From positions 1,364,001-1,428,000 of the forward strand of contig NZ_CP131039.1 in NCBI RefSeq assembly GCF_030657335.1: a stretch of 64,000 nucleotides of DNA, given 5' to 3'. This document shows, in pieces, positions 1 to 9,190 of this stretch. The translations under genes were made by a program, and so were the position numbers. The notes under the pieces were generated by a model, which was not told the DNA's origin, did not search any database, and saw only the letters and a list, made by a program, of their open reading frames with translations. This DNA comes from Croceibacterium aestuarii. Lineage in GTDB: Bacteria; Pseudomonadota; Alphaproteobacteria; Sphingomonadales; Sphingomonadaceae. Every line of letters starts with the position of its first letter. Within the stretch, counting starts at the first letter, position 1.

Positions 1-1
1 C

Positions 2-532
2 GATCGTTACGGCTATATCTATCCCGCTTACGTCGAGGCGCACAGCAATCCGGCGCCTGAGACACCGGCCATCCAGATCGCCGGGCTCCCGGTTTCGGCC
101 ACGGGCGCAGCGGTCATCGACGCGCCCGCCCAGCCGGCCTCGGGGCCGGTCGTCCAGCCGATCTCGGGGCCGGTCGTCCAGCCTGCACCCGGGCTTTCGA
201 CGCAGCCGCCGCCCGGTGCCGCTGCAGCAACCGGCCAGGCCATCGTGCAGCCGCTGCCTGGCGCGTTGCCGGATGCGGCCCAGGACTTGTCGGCCTACGG
301 CCCGGTGTCGCCGCAGGTGCAGACGGTCGTCGAGCCCGCCCCCTCGCCGGTCTTCAGCTTGCCGCCGGAGGCGCGCGCCGATGCGGAGCCGCAGTTCACC
401 TCGCGGCCGGTCACGCAGCCGGTCGCCGAGCCGGGCTTCGGTCCCTCGCTGTCCGGTTCCGAACAGGCAGCCGCCACCGTCTCGCAGCCGGTCGTCCAGC
501 CCACGGGCGACGACGCCGCGAACGTGCAGTAA
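2..532 (+). CDS. C-terminal part of a Pro/Ala/Val-rich protein (5' end outside window)
   Basis: The frame is open from the first base and ends at TAA 530-532. The first visible residues read [20 protein letters not shown], followed by about 150 residues rich in Pro, Ala, Val and Gln with no Cys. Two copies of SGPVVQP lie in tandem. The composition suggests a disordered secreted or periplasmic tail, but the N-terminal domain that would name the protein is missing. The stop is about 100 nt before a tRNA gene. I do not recognise the family. Confidence 0.6.
   Translation, partial: DRYGYIYPAYVEAHSNPAPETPAIQIAGLPVSATGAAVIDAPAQPASGPVVQPISGPVVQPAPGLSTQPPPGAAAATGQAIVQPLPGALPDAAQDLSAYGPVSPQVQTVVEPAPSPVFSLPPEARADAEPQFTSRPVTQPVAEPGFGPSLSGSEQAAATVSQPVVQPTGDDAANVQ
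139..183 (+). repeat. 21-bp direct repeat coding for SGPVVQP
   Basis: Two identical 21-nt copies (139-159 and 163-183) are separated by 3 nt and stay in frame, encoding the duplicated SGPVVQP in the Pro-rich tail. Confidence 0.7.
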
Positions 533-636
533 GAAGACACGTCCGGAGGGCGATTTTGCCCTTCCAAGCATGCAAGACATTCGCTAGGGAGCGCGCTCTT
601 CGCGCGAGGCCCGCCCCGCGCGATGCAGACTGGAAC

Positions 637-712
<76 letters not shown>

Positions 713-855
713 GTTGCTTTCGCCTTCGGGCGCCGAGGGGACCATGGGTTCCCTGGCCTGCGGCCTCACCGGCCGGGGCTGTTCGGCCGATCGGACGCCG
801 AGCAGCGTCAATCACCGGCCTTTCACACGGAGGGCTCTTGCCCTAACGCCTCGCC

Positions 856-1914
856 ATGCATTTCCTTGACCAAGCCAAGATCTACGTGAAGTCCGGCGGC
901 GGCGGCCCCGGGGCGGTCGGGTTCCGCCGCGAAAAGTATATCGAGTACGGCGGGCCCGACGGCGGCGACGGGGGCAAGGGCGGCGACATCGTCTTCCGCG
1001 CCGTGCCCGGCCTCAACACGCTGATAGACTTTCGCTACACCCAGCACTTCAAGGCCAAGCGCGGCCACCACGGGATGGGCAAGAACCGTACCGGGGCCGG
1101 GGCCGACGATCTTGTCATCGAGGTCCCGGTCGGCACGCAAATCCTCTCCGAGGACAAGGAGGAGGTACTCGCCGATCTCACCGAGGAAGGGCAGGAAGTC
1201 GTCCTGCTCGAAGGCGGCATGGGCGGTCGCGGCAACGCCAGCTACAAGACCTCGACCAATCGCGCCCCGCGCCAGCACCAGCCGGGCATTCCCGGTCAGG
1301 AGATGTGGGTCTGGCTGCGGCTCAAGCTGCTCGCCGATGCGGGCCTCGTCGGCCTGCCCAATGCCGGCAAGAGCACCTTCATCAACAAGGTTTCGAACAC
1401 CAAGGCCAAAGTCGGTGAATATGCCTTCACCACTCTGGTGCCGAGCCTCGGCGTGGTCCATCACCGGGGGCGCGAATTCGTGCTGGCCGACATACCCGGC
1501 CTGATCGAAGGGGCTGCCGAAGGCGCCGGGATCGGTGACCGCTTCCTCGGCCACATCGAACGGTGCCGCGTGCTCATCCACCTCGTCGACATCTCGGGAG
1601 AGGATCCCGCCGGGGCGATGCGTACGGTGCAGGACGAACTTGCCGCCTATGGTGCCGGGCTGACCGAAAAGCCGCAGCTCATCGCGCTCAACAAGGTCGA
1701 TCTCGCCGACGCCGAGCTGGCCGCGGGGTTCGCTGCCGAGCTGAAGGTCGCGGGGGCCGACCGGGTGTTTCCGATTTCGGGTGCCACCGGCGCCGGAATC
1801 GACGCGCTGCTCGACGCTGTCCTGTCGTACCTTCCGGAACGCACCGCCACCGAGCAGCCGCGCCAGGAAGGCGACGAAGAGGACGCCGCATCCGGCGAGT
1901 GGTCGCCCATCTAG
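856..1914 (+). CDS. obgE: GTPase ObgE/CgtA
   Basis: A 352-residue Obg GTPase that associates with the large ribosomal subunit and acts in ribosome maturation and stress signalling. The N-terminal Gly-rich Obg fold spans about residues 1-158 ([20 protein letters not shown]). The G domain follows, with G1 GLPNAGKST at about 166-174, the switch segment [12 protein letters not shown]3 DIPGLIEGA and G4 NKVD. The acidic C-terminus lacks the extra OCT domain of some homologues. It is followed by proB, a common obgE-proB order in proteobacteria. Confidence 0.97.
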   Translation: MHFLDQAKIYVKSGGGGPGAVGFRREKYIEYGGPDGGDGGKGGDIVFRAVPGLNTLIDFRYTQHFKAKRGHHGMGKNRTGAGADDLVIEVPVGTQILSEDKEEVLADLTEEGQEVVLLEGGMGGRGNASYKTSTNRAPRQHQPGIPGQEMWVWLRLKLLADAGLVGLPNAGKSTFINKVSNTKAKVGEYAFTTLVPSLGVVHHRGREFVLADIPGLIEGAAEGAGIGDRFLGHIERCRVLIHLVDISGEDPAGAMRTVQDELAAYGAGLTEKPQLIALNKVDLADAELAAGFAAELKVAGADRVFPISGATGAGIDALLDAVLSYLPERTATEQPRQEGDEEDAASGEWSPI

Positions 1915-1961
1915 GACATCGCAGGTGACGTGGGCGGCGGCGTTCGCTAATCCCGCGCGCC

Positions 1962-3098
1962 ATGCCTATCGAGCGCCTGTCCGACTTCACCGACTCCGCC
2001 GCGGTGCCGTGCCTTGTGCTCAAGGTCGGTTCCTCGCTCCTCGTCGCGAAGGACGGCGCGGTCCGCGAAGCGTGGATCGAGAGCCTCGCCGGGGAGATCG
2101 CAGTCGCGCGCGGACGCGGGCAGCAGGTGATTGTCGTCAGCTCCGGGGCCGTCGCGCTCGGCGCCGCCAGACTGGGGCTGGCCGCGGGCGGCCGCGGCAG
2201 CCTCGCCGACGCCCAGGCGGCCGCCGCCGTCGGCCAGATCGCCCTCGCATCGCTATGGGCCGACAAGCTCGGCGCGCGTGCACTCACGGCGGCCCAGCTG
2301 CTGGTGACGATCGAGGATCTCGAGGATCGGCGGCGCTACCTCAACGCCGCGGCGACGCTGTCGACTCTGCTCGGCGCAGGCGTGGTGCCGGTGGTCAACG
2401 AGAACGATTCGGTAGCGACCGAGGAAATCCGCTTCGGCGACAACGACCGCCTCGCCGCGCGCGTGGCCCAGGCGGCGGGGGCAGCGGCCGTGGTGCTGCT
2501 GTCCGACGTCGACGGCCTTTACGACCGCGATCCGCGCGCCGAAGGGGCGCGATTGCTCCCCCGGGTGGACGGCGTGACCGAGGCGATTCACGCGATGGCG
2601 AGCCGGGCGTCGGGATCGGGCATGGGCTCGGGGGGCATGACCTCCAAGCTGCAGGCGGCCGAGATTGCCGAGCGCGCCGGGATCGCGCTGGCGATCGTCA
2701 ACGGCACGCCCGATGCGCCGCTCGGCCGCGCCTTCTCGGGCGAAGGGATCGGCACGTTGTTCGTGCCCCGGCGTAGCGACACCGCGCGCAAGGCCTGGCT
2801 CGGCGGGCGGCAGCGGATGCGCGGGGCCCTCGTGGTCGACAGCGGCTGCGCGGCTGCGCTGCTGCGGGGCGGCAGCCTCCTGGCTGCGGGTATCGAGGCG
2901 GTGGAGGGGGATTTCGTGCGCGGCGACCCGGTCGGCGTGCGCGATGCCGACGGCCGCCCTCTGGCGCAGGGGCTGGTCGAATACTCCTCCGCGGAAGTCG
3001 CGCGCATCCGGGGGCGCAGGAGCGACGAGATCGAGGCCCTGCTCGGCTACGCCCCCCGAACCGCGGTAATCCACCGCGACCACCTGGTGCTGCTGTGA
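1962..3098 (+). CDS. proB: Glutamate 5-kinase
   Basis: This protein of 378 residues phosphorylates glutamate in the first step of proline synthesis. The amino-acid-kinase domain covers about residues 10-265 (LVLKVGSSLL, VSSGAVALG, NENDSV, SDVDGLYDRDP, GMGSGGMTSKLQAA). A C-terminal PUA domain follows (GALVVDSGCAAAL to the end), giving the usual two-domain length. The stop overlaps the start of the next gene by 4 nt, so the two are probably co-translated. Confidence 0.96.
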   Translation: MPIERLSDFTDSAAVPCLVLKVGSSLLVAKDGAVREAWIESLAGEIAVARGRGQQVIVVSSGAVALGAARLGLAAGGRGSLADAQAAAAVGQIALASLWADKLGARALTAAQLLVTIEDLEDRRRYLNAAATLSTLLGAGVVPVVNENDSVATEEIRFGDNDRLAARVAQAAGAAAVVLLSDVDGLYDRDPRAEGARLLPRVDGVTEAIHAMASRASGSGMGSGGMTSKLQAAEIAERAGIALAIVNGTPDAPLGRAFSGEGIGTLFVPRRSDTARKAWLGGRQRMRGALVVDSGCAAALLRGGSLLAAGIEAVEGDFVRGDPVGVRDADGRPLAQGLVEYSSAEVARIRGRRSDEIEALLGYAPRTAVIHRDHLVLL

Positions 3099-4003
3099 CG
3101 ATTGCCGTGACCGGGGCAACCGGTTTCGTCGGACATGCCCTGCTCGAGGAAGCCGCGCGCGCGGATTTGCCGATCCGCGCGCTGACCCGCCGCGAGCAGC
3201 CGCCCGCGTCTGGAGTCGAGTGGGTGCACGGCGATCTCGGCGACCGTGACGCCCTCGCCAAGCTGGTCGCGGGGGCCGAGGCGGTGATCCATGTCGCCGG
3301 GGTCGTCAACGCGCCGGAGCCGGACGGATTCCACCTCGGCAACGTCGAAGGGACGATGAAGCTGGTCGAGCAGTCGGTCGCCGAAGGCGTCCCGCGTTTC
3401 GTTTTCGTCTCCTCGCTCGCCGCGCGCGAGCCGCAGCTCTCGCGCTACGGCGAGAGCAAACGCCACGCGGAGCGGCTGGTCATGGCCAGCGGGCTCGACT
3501 GGTCGATCGTCCGCCCGCCGGCGATCTACGGCCCGCACGACCGCGAGATGCTCGACATGTTCAGGGCCGCCCGCTGGGGGGTCTTGCCGATGCCGCCGCC
3601 GGGGCGGGCCAGCGTGATCCACGTGCGCGACCTGGCGCGGTTGTTGCTCGCGCTGGTGCCCGGCGGAGAGGAGGTGACGCACAAGGCATTCGAACCCGAC
3701 GACGGCCGCCCGGGGGGCTGGAGCCACCGCGATCTCGCCCGCGCCATCGGCGCGGCAGTCGGGCGGCGGCCGTGGGTCCCGCACCTGTCGAAGGCGGCGC
3801 TGGAACGGCTGGCCAAGCTCGACGCGACATTGCGGCGGAACAAGGCCAAGCTCACGCCCGACCGGGTCGGCTACATGGCGCACCCCGACTGGGTCAGCAG
3901 CCCCAAACTGCACCCGCCGCGCCAGCTATGGCAGCCGGAAATCCCCACGCGCACGGGCATGAAGGCGACCGCGGAATGGTACCGCCGGCAGGGCTGGCTC
4001 TAG
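3095..4003 (+). CDS. NAD(P)-dependent epimerase/dehydratase (extended SDR)
   Basis: A 302-residue protein with the N-terminal Rossmann motif TGATGFVGHAL and a later YGESKRHAE stretch that supplies the YxxxK catalytic pair of the SDR family. The substrate cannot be told from the sequence; the arrangement resembles atypical SDRs related to NDUFA9 or nucleotide-sugar epimerases. It starts within the last codons of proB (GTGA overlap, GTG start). The stop overlaps that of the convergent cysH by 3 nt. Confidence 0.85.
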   Translation: MTIAVTGATGFVGHALLEEAARADLPIRALTRREQPPASGVEWVHGDLGDRDALAKLVAGAEAVIHVAGVVNAPEPDGFHLGNVEGTMKLVEQSVAEGVPRFVFVSSLAAREPQLSRYGESKRHAERLVMASGLDWSIVRPPAIYGPHDREMLDMFRAARWGVLPMPPPGRASVIHVRDLARLLLALVPGGEEVTHKAFEPDDGRPGGWSHRDLARAIGAAVGRRPWVPHLSKAALERLAKLDATLRRNKAKLTPDRVGYMAHPDWVSSPKLHPPRQLWQPEIPTRTGMKATAEWYRRQGWL

Positions 4004-4776
4004 AGGAAGGGCTCGTAGCCCGGCGGCAAGTCGCCCTCGGGCGTCGCCTCGGGCACGCCGTGAATCCCGCACTCGGTCTTGTCCCAGCCGCGCCACCGCC
4101 CCGCGCGCGGGTCTTCCCCGGGCAGGACCTTGCTCGTGCACGGTGAGCAGCCGACCGAGAGATAGCCCTCGGCTTCGAGCGGATGGCGCGGCAGGCCGTG
4201 CCGTTCGAACCAGGCCTCCAGATCGTCTTTGACCCAGTCGCCGAGCGGATTGAGCTTCATCCGCCCGTCCTCGACCTCGAAACGCGGCAGGTTCTCGCGC
4301 GTCACCGACTGGAAGGCCTTGCGGCCGGAGATCCAGCTGTCGAGCCCGCGCTTGGCGCGGGCCAGCGGCTCGACCTTGCGGATCGCGCAGCAGCCGTCGG
4401 GATCGTAGGACCAGCGCAGGCCGTTTTCGTCCTTGGCGGCGAGCACGTCCGGATCGGGCGTCACGACCGAGCTGTTGGTCAGCCCGAGATGCGCCACCAG
4501 CGTATCGCGGTAGGCGAGCGTCTCGGGAAACATCTTCAGCGTGTCGACGAAGATCACCGGCGTTGCGGGGTCGGCCGCGGCGACGAGGTGCAGCAGCACC
4601 GCGCTCTCGGTTCCGAACGAGGAGACCACCGCCACGCGCCCGAGCACCCCGTCCGCCAGCACTTCGCGCAGCATTGCCGGGGCGTCGACGCCGGCGAAGC
4701 GGGCGTTGAGCGCGTCGGCGTCGGCCTGGGTGAAGGCGGGGCCGGTGGCGATGCGGTCGATCGGGCGGCTAGCCAT
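4000..4776 (-). CDS. cysH: Assimilatory adenylyl-sulfate (APS) reductase CysH
   Basis: A 258-residue CysH-family enzyme that reduces activated sulfate to sulfite with thioredoxin. It carries both extra cysteine pairs, CC in DGCCAIRKVEP and CxxC in GCSPCTSK, plus the catalytic KTECGIHG. The CC/CxxC set binds a 4Fe-4S cluster and marks enzymes that use APS rather than PAPS. The start ATG at 4776 (MASRPIDRIA) lies inside the end of the DUF934 gene (8-nt overlap); the frame upstream is only a shadow. It is the last gene of the cys operon. Confidence 0.93.
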   Translation of the reverse strand: MASRPIDRIATGPAFTQADADALNARFAGVDAPAMLREVLADGVLGRVAVVSSFGTESAVLLHLVAAADPATPVIFVDTLKMFPETLAYRDTLVAHLGLTNSSVVTPDPDVLAAKDENGLRWSYDPDGCCAIRKVEPLARAKRGLDSWISGRKAFQSVTRENLPRFEVEDGRMKLNPLGDWVKDDLEAWFERHGLPRHPLEAEGYLSVGCSPCTSKVLPGEDPRAGRWRGWDKTECGIHGVPEATPEGDLPPGYEPFL

Positions 4777-5242
4777 TGTGACGCAGCTTCCAGATCGGAA
4801 TCCGGTCGTCGGCCGCTTCCTGATAGACATAGGGGTAGCGGGCGAGCGCCGCTTCGGCATCGGCGCGGTCGATCGGCTTGTCGGGGGCAAAGCTGTCGAA
4901 GCCGCAGCGGCGCATGAAGAACAGCAGGTCGACCAGGACGTCGCCGGTCGCCTTGATCTCGCCGCTATATCCGGCCTCGCGCAAGAGGCGAGCGGTCGAA
5001 AAGCCGCGGCCGTCGCGGAACTTCGGAAAGTCTATCTCCACCAGGCGCACGCGGGCGAGGTGCGGCAGAAGGACCGTGACGTCCTCGCCCGCCTCGATGC
5101 GCACCGAAATGGCGTTGTCCTGTTCGAGGAAGGCGTCGAGCGAAACGGCGGGCTCGTCGGCCGAGGCGTCGTCGCGGAAACGCAGATATTCCGCGCCGTA
5201 ATCCTCGGTCGCCGCGGGGGTGGGATTGCCGCTATGCGCCAT
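4769..5242 (-). CDS. DUF934 protein (CysH-associated)
   Basis: A 157-residue DUF934 protein, recognisable by its IDFPKFRDGRGFSTARLLRE core. This family sits beside cysH and sulfite reductase genes in many alpha- and betaproteobacteria and is thought to help sulfite reduction; its biochemistry is not established. The Shine-Dalgarno GGAG (5249-5252) lies 6 nt before the ATG and is formed by the outer edge of a REP-like palindrome. The end overlaps the cysH start. Confidence 0.88.
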   Translation of the reverse strand: MAHSGNPTPAATEDYGAEYLRFRDDASADEPAVSLDAFLEQDNAISVRIEAGEDVTVLLPHLARVRLVEIDFPKFRDGRGFSTARLLREAGYSGEIKATGDVLVDLLFFMRRCGFDSFAPDKPIDRADAEAALARYPYVYQEAADDRIPIWKLRHNG

Positions 5243-5250
5243 TATGCACT

Positions 5251-5321
5251 CCGTTCGTCCCGAGCTTGTCGAAGGACGGGAAGGCGCGCTTGTCGCGGAT
5301 CGACAGGCTCCCCACGAACGG
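5251..5321. repeat. REP-like palindromic element between the reductase gene and DUF934
   Basis: A 71-nt imperfect inverted repeat. The outer arms are CCGTTCGT (5251-5258) and ACGAACGG (5314-5321); inner arms GAGCTTGTCG and CGACAGGCTC pair with one mismatch. It lies between two cys genes and would form a strong hairpin in the operon mRNA. A related element is found at 10398-10469. Similar elements are common between genes in Sphingomonadales (general knowledge, not searched here). Confidence 0.75.
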
Positions 5322-5334
5322 ACCTTGTGCCTGG

Positions 5335-6969
5335 TTAGCCATAGATCGCCTCCTTGAATCCATCCATTCCGACCCGCCGGTAGGTGTCGATGAAGCGCTC
5401 GTCCGGCTCGCGAACGGCGCGATAGTGTTCCACGGTCCGTTCGACCGCGTCGACGATACCGTCCTCGTCGAACCCCGGTCCCGCAATCTTGGCCTGCGTG
5501 GTGTTCTCGTCGCCCGATCCGCCGAGCAGGAGCTGGTAGCTCTCGCTCCCTTTACGGTCGACGCCGAGGATGCCGATGTTGCCGGCATGGTGATGGCCGC
5601 AGGCGTTGATGCAGCCGGAAATCTTGATCTTGAGCTCGCCGAGGTCGGCCTGCCGCTCGGCATCGGCAAAGCGCTCGGCGATCTTTTGCGCGATCGGGAT
5701 CGAGCGCGCGTTGGCGAGGCTGCAATAGTCGAGTCCGGGGCAGGCGATGATGTCGGTGACCAGATCGAGGTTGCTGTCGGCCAGCCCCGCTTCGACGAGC
5801 GCCTGCCAGACGGCGTAGAGGTCCGCCTTGCGCACGTGCGGAAGCACCAGGTTCTGCGCATGCGTGGCGCGCAGCTCGTCGAAACTGTATGTCTCGGCCA
5901 GGTCGGCCACCAGGTCCATCTGTTCCGCCGAGATATCGCCGGGGATGCCGCCGGCCGGCTTGAGACTGATGTTGGCGATGGCATAGCCGGGCGCCTTGTG
6001 GGCGATCACCTGGTGGCGCACCCAGCGGGCGAACGCGGGGTCCGACAGATCGAGTTCGTCGCTCAGGCCCTGTTCGAACGGGGGCGGGTCGAAATAGGCC
6101 GCGACCCGGTCGTATTCGGCCTGCGGGAAATCCTGCCCGAGCGAGAGGAAATGCTCGAACTCCGCCTCGACCTGGCGGGTGAACTCCTCCTGCCCGAGGT
6201 CGTGGACGAGGATCTTCATCCGCTGCTTGTGGATGTTGTCACGCCGGGCGTTGCGGTTCCACACCCGCAGCACCGCCTGCAGGTAGGACAGGATCTGCCC
6301 GGTCGGCAGGAAGTCGCGGATCTTGTAGGCGATGAACGGCGTGCGCCCCATGCCGCCCCCGGCATAGACCTCGAAGCCGATCTCGCTGCCCGCATTCTTG
6401 ACGATGCGCAGCGCGAAATCGTGCCAGCGCAGCGCCGCGCGATCCTCCTTGGAGGCGATCACGCAAATCTTGAACTTGCGCGGCAGATAGCTGAATTCCG
6501 GCATGAACGTGGTCATCTGCCGGATCACCTCGCACCACGGGCGCGGGTCGATCAGCTCGTCGGCGGCAGCGCCGGCGTACTGGTCGGCGGAGATGTTGCG
6601 GATGCTTTCGCCGCTGGTCTGGATCGCGTGCATCTCGACCTTGGCGAGATCGGCCAGGATGTCGGGCGCCTCGGCCAGCTTGATCCAGTTGTACTGGATG
6701 TTTTGCCGCGTCGTGAAATGGCCGTAGCCGCGGTCGTACTTTCGGGCGATGTCCGCGAGCGCGCGCATCTGCCGCGAATTGAGCGTGCCGTAAGGGATCG
6801 CCACCCGCAGCATGTAGGCGTGGAGCTGAAGGTAGAGTCCGTTCTTGAGCCGCAGCGGCTTGAACTGGTCGTCGTCCATCTTGCCGGCGATGCGGCGGCG
6901 CACCTGGTCGCGGAATTCCTCGACGCGGGCGTCTACCATCGCCTGGTCGTATTGGTCGTACTTGTACAT
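5335..6969 (-). CDS. cysI: Nitrite/sulfite reductase, siroheme type
   Basis: A 544-residue reductase with two ferredoxin-like half-domains. The siroheme/4Fe-4S cysteine sets are visible in CPGLDYCSLANARS and KISGCINACGHHH. Given its place among SUMT, DUF2849, DUF934 and APS reductase, it probably reduces sulfite to sulfide in cysteine synthesis; a nitrite role cannot be excluded from sequence. The start is ATG 6969 (MYKYDQYDQAM), which shares one base with the stop of DUF2849 (TGATG); the 84 codons upstream are out-of-frame translation. Confidence 0.92.
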   Translation of the reverse strand: MYKYDQYDQAMVDARVEEFRDQVRRRIAGKMDDDQFKPLRLKNGLYLQLHAYMLRVAIPYGTLNSRQMRALADIARKYDRGYGHFTTRQNIQYNWIKLAEAPDILADLAKVEMHAIQTSGESIRNISADQYAGAAADELIDPRPWCEVIRQMTTFMPEFSYLPRKFKICVIASKEDRAALRWHDFALRIVKNAGSEIGFEVYAGGGMGRTPFIAYKIRDFLPTGQILSYLQAVLRVWNRNARRDNIHKQRMKILVHDLGQEEFTRQVEAEFEHFLSLGQDFPQAEYDRVAAYFDPPPFEQGLSDELDLSDPAFARWVRHQVIAHKAPGYAIANISLKPAGGIPGDISAEQMDLVADLAETYSFDELRATHAQNLVLPHVRKADLYAVWQALVEAGLADSNLDLVTDIIACPGLDYCSLANARSIPIAQKIAERFADAERQADLGELKIKISGCINACGHHHAGNIGILGVDRKGSESYQLLLGGSGDENTTQAKIAGPGFDEDGIVDAVERTVEHYRAVREPDERFIDTYRRVGMDGFKEAIYG

Positions 6970-7268
6970 CAGATCACCCAGTCCCTGGCCTCGGGGTCGG
7001 CCGGCTTCAGTGTCAGGTCGGGCCGCACCGTGGGGCCCAGCGCGCGGACCCGGTCCTTGATATGCGCCGGGCGGACCTTGCCGTCGGCGTCGCGCTCGCC
7101 GTCGATGGCGTAGGGGTTGTTGACCCGGCAGGCCGCGGCTTCGCGGGCCATGATGGCGTCCGCCTCGTCGCCTGCGTCGACCGCGTCCTCGACGTGGATC
7201 GACCAGTCGTACCCGGTCCACCAGGTGACCGCGCCGGTCTTGAGGTCGTTGCCGGTCACAATCTTCAT
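6969..7268 (-). CDS. DUF2849 protein
   Basis: A 99-residue protein (MKIVTGNDLKTGAVTWW...) that matches DUF2849, a small family coded just upstream of sulfite reductases in alphaproteobacteria. There is no membrane segment or catalytic motif. Its start overlaps the SUMT stop by 4 nt and its stop overlaps the reductase start by 1 nt, so it is translated as part of the operon. A helper or electron-transfer role is inference. Confidence 0.85.
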   Translation of the reverse strand: MKIVTGNDLKTGAVTWWTGYDWSIHVEDAVDAGDEADAIMAREAAACRVNNPYAIDGERDADGKVRPAHIKDRVRALGPTVRPDLTLKPADPEARDWVI

Positions 7269-8023
7269 GCTGCTGCCTCCGCGGCGAGACGGGCGAGGGC
7301 AGCGTCTTCGCGCGCCGCGACCTCGCCGATTACGATGAGCGACGGACTGCGCACCTTCTCGCGCGCGACGAGGTCGGCGAGACCGGCGAGCGGCGCGCGC
7401 AGCACGCGCATCTGCGGGCGGCAGGCGTTCTCGATCACCGCCAGCGGCATGTCTGGCGCGAGGCCGTCGGCCATCAGCTTTTCGGAAATCTGCGGCGCCG
7501 TCTTCACGCCCATGTAGATGACCAGGGTACGGCCCTTGCCCGCGAGCCCGGCCCAATCCTGTTCGGCAAGACCCTTGCACTGCCCGGCGACGAAGCTGAC
7601 GACACTGGCCGCATCGCGGTGGGTCAGCGGAATCTGCGCGGCGGCAGCCGCGCCGTTGGCGGCGCTGATGCCCGGGACTACCTCTACGGGCACGCCCGCA
7701 ATGCGGCAGGCCTCGGCCTCTTCGCCGCCCCGTCCGAAGACCAACGGGTCGCCGCCCTTGAGCCGCACGACGTCGCGCCCGGCAAGCGCCTCGCGCACCA
7801 GCAGCGCGTTGATCGCGTCCTGCGGCAGGGTGTGGCGGGCGCGCCGCTTGGCCACCGAGACGAGCTCGGCATCGGGCCGTGCGAGATCGAGGACCGCGCG
7901 ATCGACCAGCCCGTCGTGCACGATCAGGCGGGCCCCCGCGATGAGGCGCGCGGCGCGGACCGTCAGCAGGTCGGGGTCGCCCGGCCCTGCGCCGACGAGG
8001 AATACGGTGCCGATCTTGTCCAT
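7265..8023 (-). CDS. cobA: Uroporphyrinogen-III C-methyltransferase (SUMT)
   Basis: A 252-residue SAM-dependent methylase making precorrin-2, the precursor of siroheme for the reductase two genes on. Motifs: VFLVGAGPGDPDLLTVRA at the N-terminus, VRLKGGDPLVFGRGGEE (SAM loop), PGISAANGAAA and IPLTHRD. It lacks the CysG dehydrogenase/ferrochelatase part, so those steps must be coded elsewhere. It is the first gene of the cys operon (SUMT-DUF2849-reductase-DUF934-cysH). Confidence 0.93.
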   Translation of the reverse strand: MDKIGTVFLVGAGPGDPDLLTVRAARLIAGARLIVHDGLVDRAVLDLARPDAELVSVAKRRARHTLPQDAINALLVREALAGRDVVRLKGGDPLVFGRGGEEAEACRIAGVPVEVVPGISAANGAAAAAQIPLTHRDAASVVSFVAGQCKGLAEQDWAGLAGKGRTLVIYMGVKTAPQISEKLMADGLAPDMPLAVIENACRPQMRVLRAPLAGLADLVAREKVRSPSLIVIGEVAAREDAALARLAAEAAA

Positions 8024-8122
8024 GGCGCCTAAATGCGGGCGAGCCGGTCATCCCGCCAGCGAGAATGGTTTGGTCGCCGACTAGGCCTTCTTTCAGCAGC
8101 GTTTGGCGATGTACGGGGCGCC

Positions 8123-9190
8123 TCAGTCGCCCTTCGGCTGCTCGATTCGCTGGGCGATGGCGGCGACGAGCTGCTGGAACTGCGCATTGTCGCGCAAGTT
8201 GATGTCGCGCTGCGGGAAGGGGATTTCGATGTCGTTTTCCTGGAACAGGTCCCAGAGTTTCTTGAGCACTTCGGAGCGGACATTGCCCGTCCCCTCTTCG
8301 GGGTCGGTGATCCAGCAGTGGATCACGAAGTCGACCGAACTGTCGCCGTAGCCGGCCAGCCAGACGCTCGGCGCGGGCTTGGTGAGCACGCGTTTGCACG
8401 ATGCCGCGGCCTCGAGCATCAGCGCCTCGGCCTTCTTGATATCGCAGTTGTACGATACCCCCACGTGCACCTGCATGCGCACTTCGCGGCTCGAGTAGGA
8501 CCAGTTTTCGACCTGGTTGATCATCAGGTTCTCGTTCGGGATCAGGTACTCGCGCTCGTCGCGGGTGGTGACCGAGACCGCGCGAATGCCGATCTTGCGG
8601 ATCTGGCCGAAGGTCTCGTTGCCGGCCTGGTCGGCGATGGCGATGACGTCGCCCGGCTTGATCGAGCGGTCCATCAGCAGGATGATTCCGGCGATCAGGT
8701 TGCCGAAGGTCTTCTGCAGGCCGAAGCCGATGGCGAGGCCGAAGGCGCCGGAGAACACCGCGAGCGCGGTCAGGTCGATGCCGAGGATGTCGATGCCGAT
8801 GAAGATCGCCAGCGCCCAGATGACGATGCTGAGCAGCTTTTCGCCCAGCAGCCGCTGCGAGGCATCGAGCCGGTGAAAGCGGGCAAGGAACTTCTTTGCC
8901 AGCCACGTGCCGACGCGGGCGACGACAAGCACGCCGACCACGACCATGATGATGACCGATACGCTCCATACGGAAACGCGGGTGTCGGCCACGGTAAAGC
9001 CGATTGCGTCGAGCTGCCGGACGATATCGCCCACGGTCCCGCTATGCTGCGCGACCGTGTCCTTGAGCACTTCGGCCCCCTGCAGGACCTCGGTCTCGGT
9101 CGGCGTCGGTGTCGGAGTGGGGATGGCCGTGGCGGCGGACGTCGCCGCGCTGGTGGCCTCGGCGACAGGGTCGAGTGCCGATGCGCTCAC
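8123..9190 (-). CDS. Small-conductance mechanosensitive channel (MscS family)
   Basis: A 355-residue inner-membrane channel that relieves osmotic pressure. A Pro/Thr-rich N-terminus is followed by three hydrophobic segments (about residues 70-95, 115-140, 145-175). The third contains the Gly/Ala-rich pore helix FGLAIGFGLQKTFGNLIAG, followed by the beta-domain start DRSIKPGDVIAI. GTG start at 9190 overlaps the stop of the upstream transsulfuration gene (GTGA). Confidence 0.92.
   Translation of the reverse strand: MSASALDPVAEATSAATSAATAIPTPTPTPTETEVLQGAEVLKDTVAQHSGTVGDIVRQLDAIGFTVADTRVSVWSVSVIIMVVVGVLVVARVGTWLAKKFLARFHRLDASQRLLGEKLLSIVIWALAIFIGIDILGIDLTALAVFSGAFGLAIGFGLQKTFGNLIAGIILLMDRSIKPGDVIAIADQAGNETFGQIRKIGIRAVSVTTRDEREYLIPNENLMINQVENWSYSSREVRMQVHVGVSYNCDIKKAEALMLEAAASCKRVLTKPAPSVWLAGYGDSSVDFVIHCWITDPEEGTGNVRSEVLKKLWDLFQENDIEIPFPQRDINLRDNAQFQQLVAAIAQRIEQPKGD

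Noticed and set aside
5266-7113. Long plus-strand ORF of 615 codons
   Set aside because: It is the antisense of the sulfite/nitrite reductase, caused by high GC; the minus strand has the siroheme motifs.
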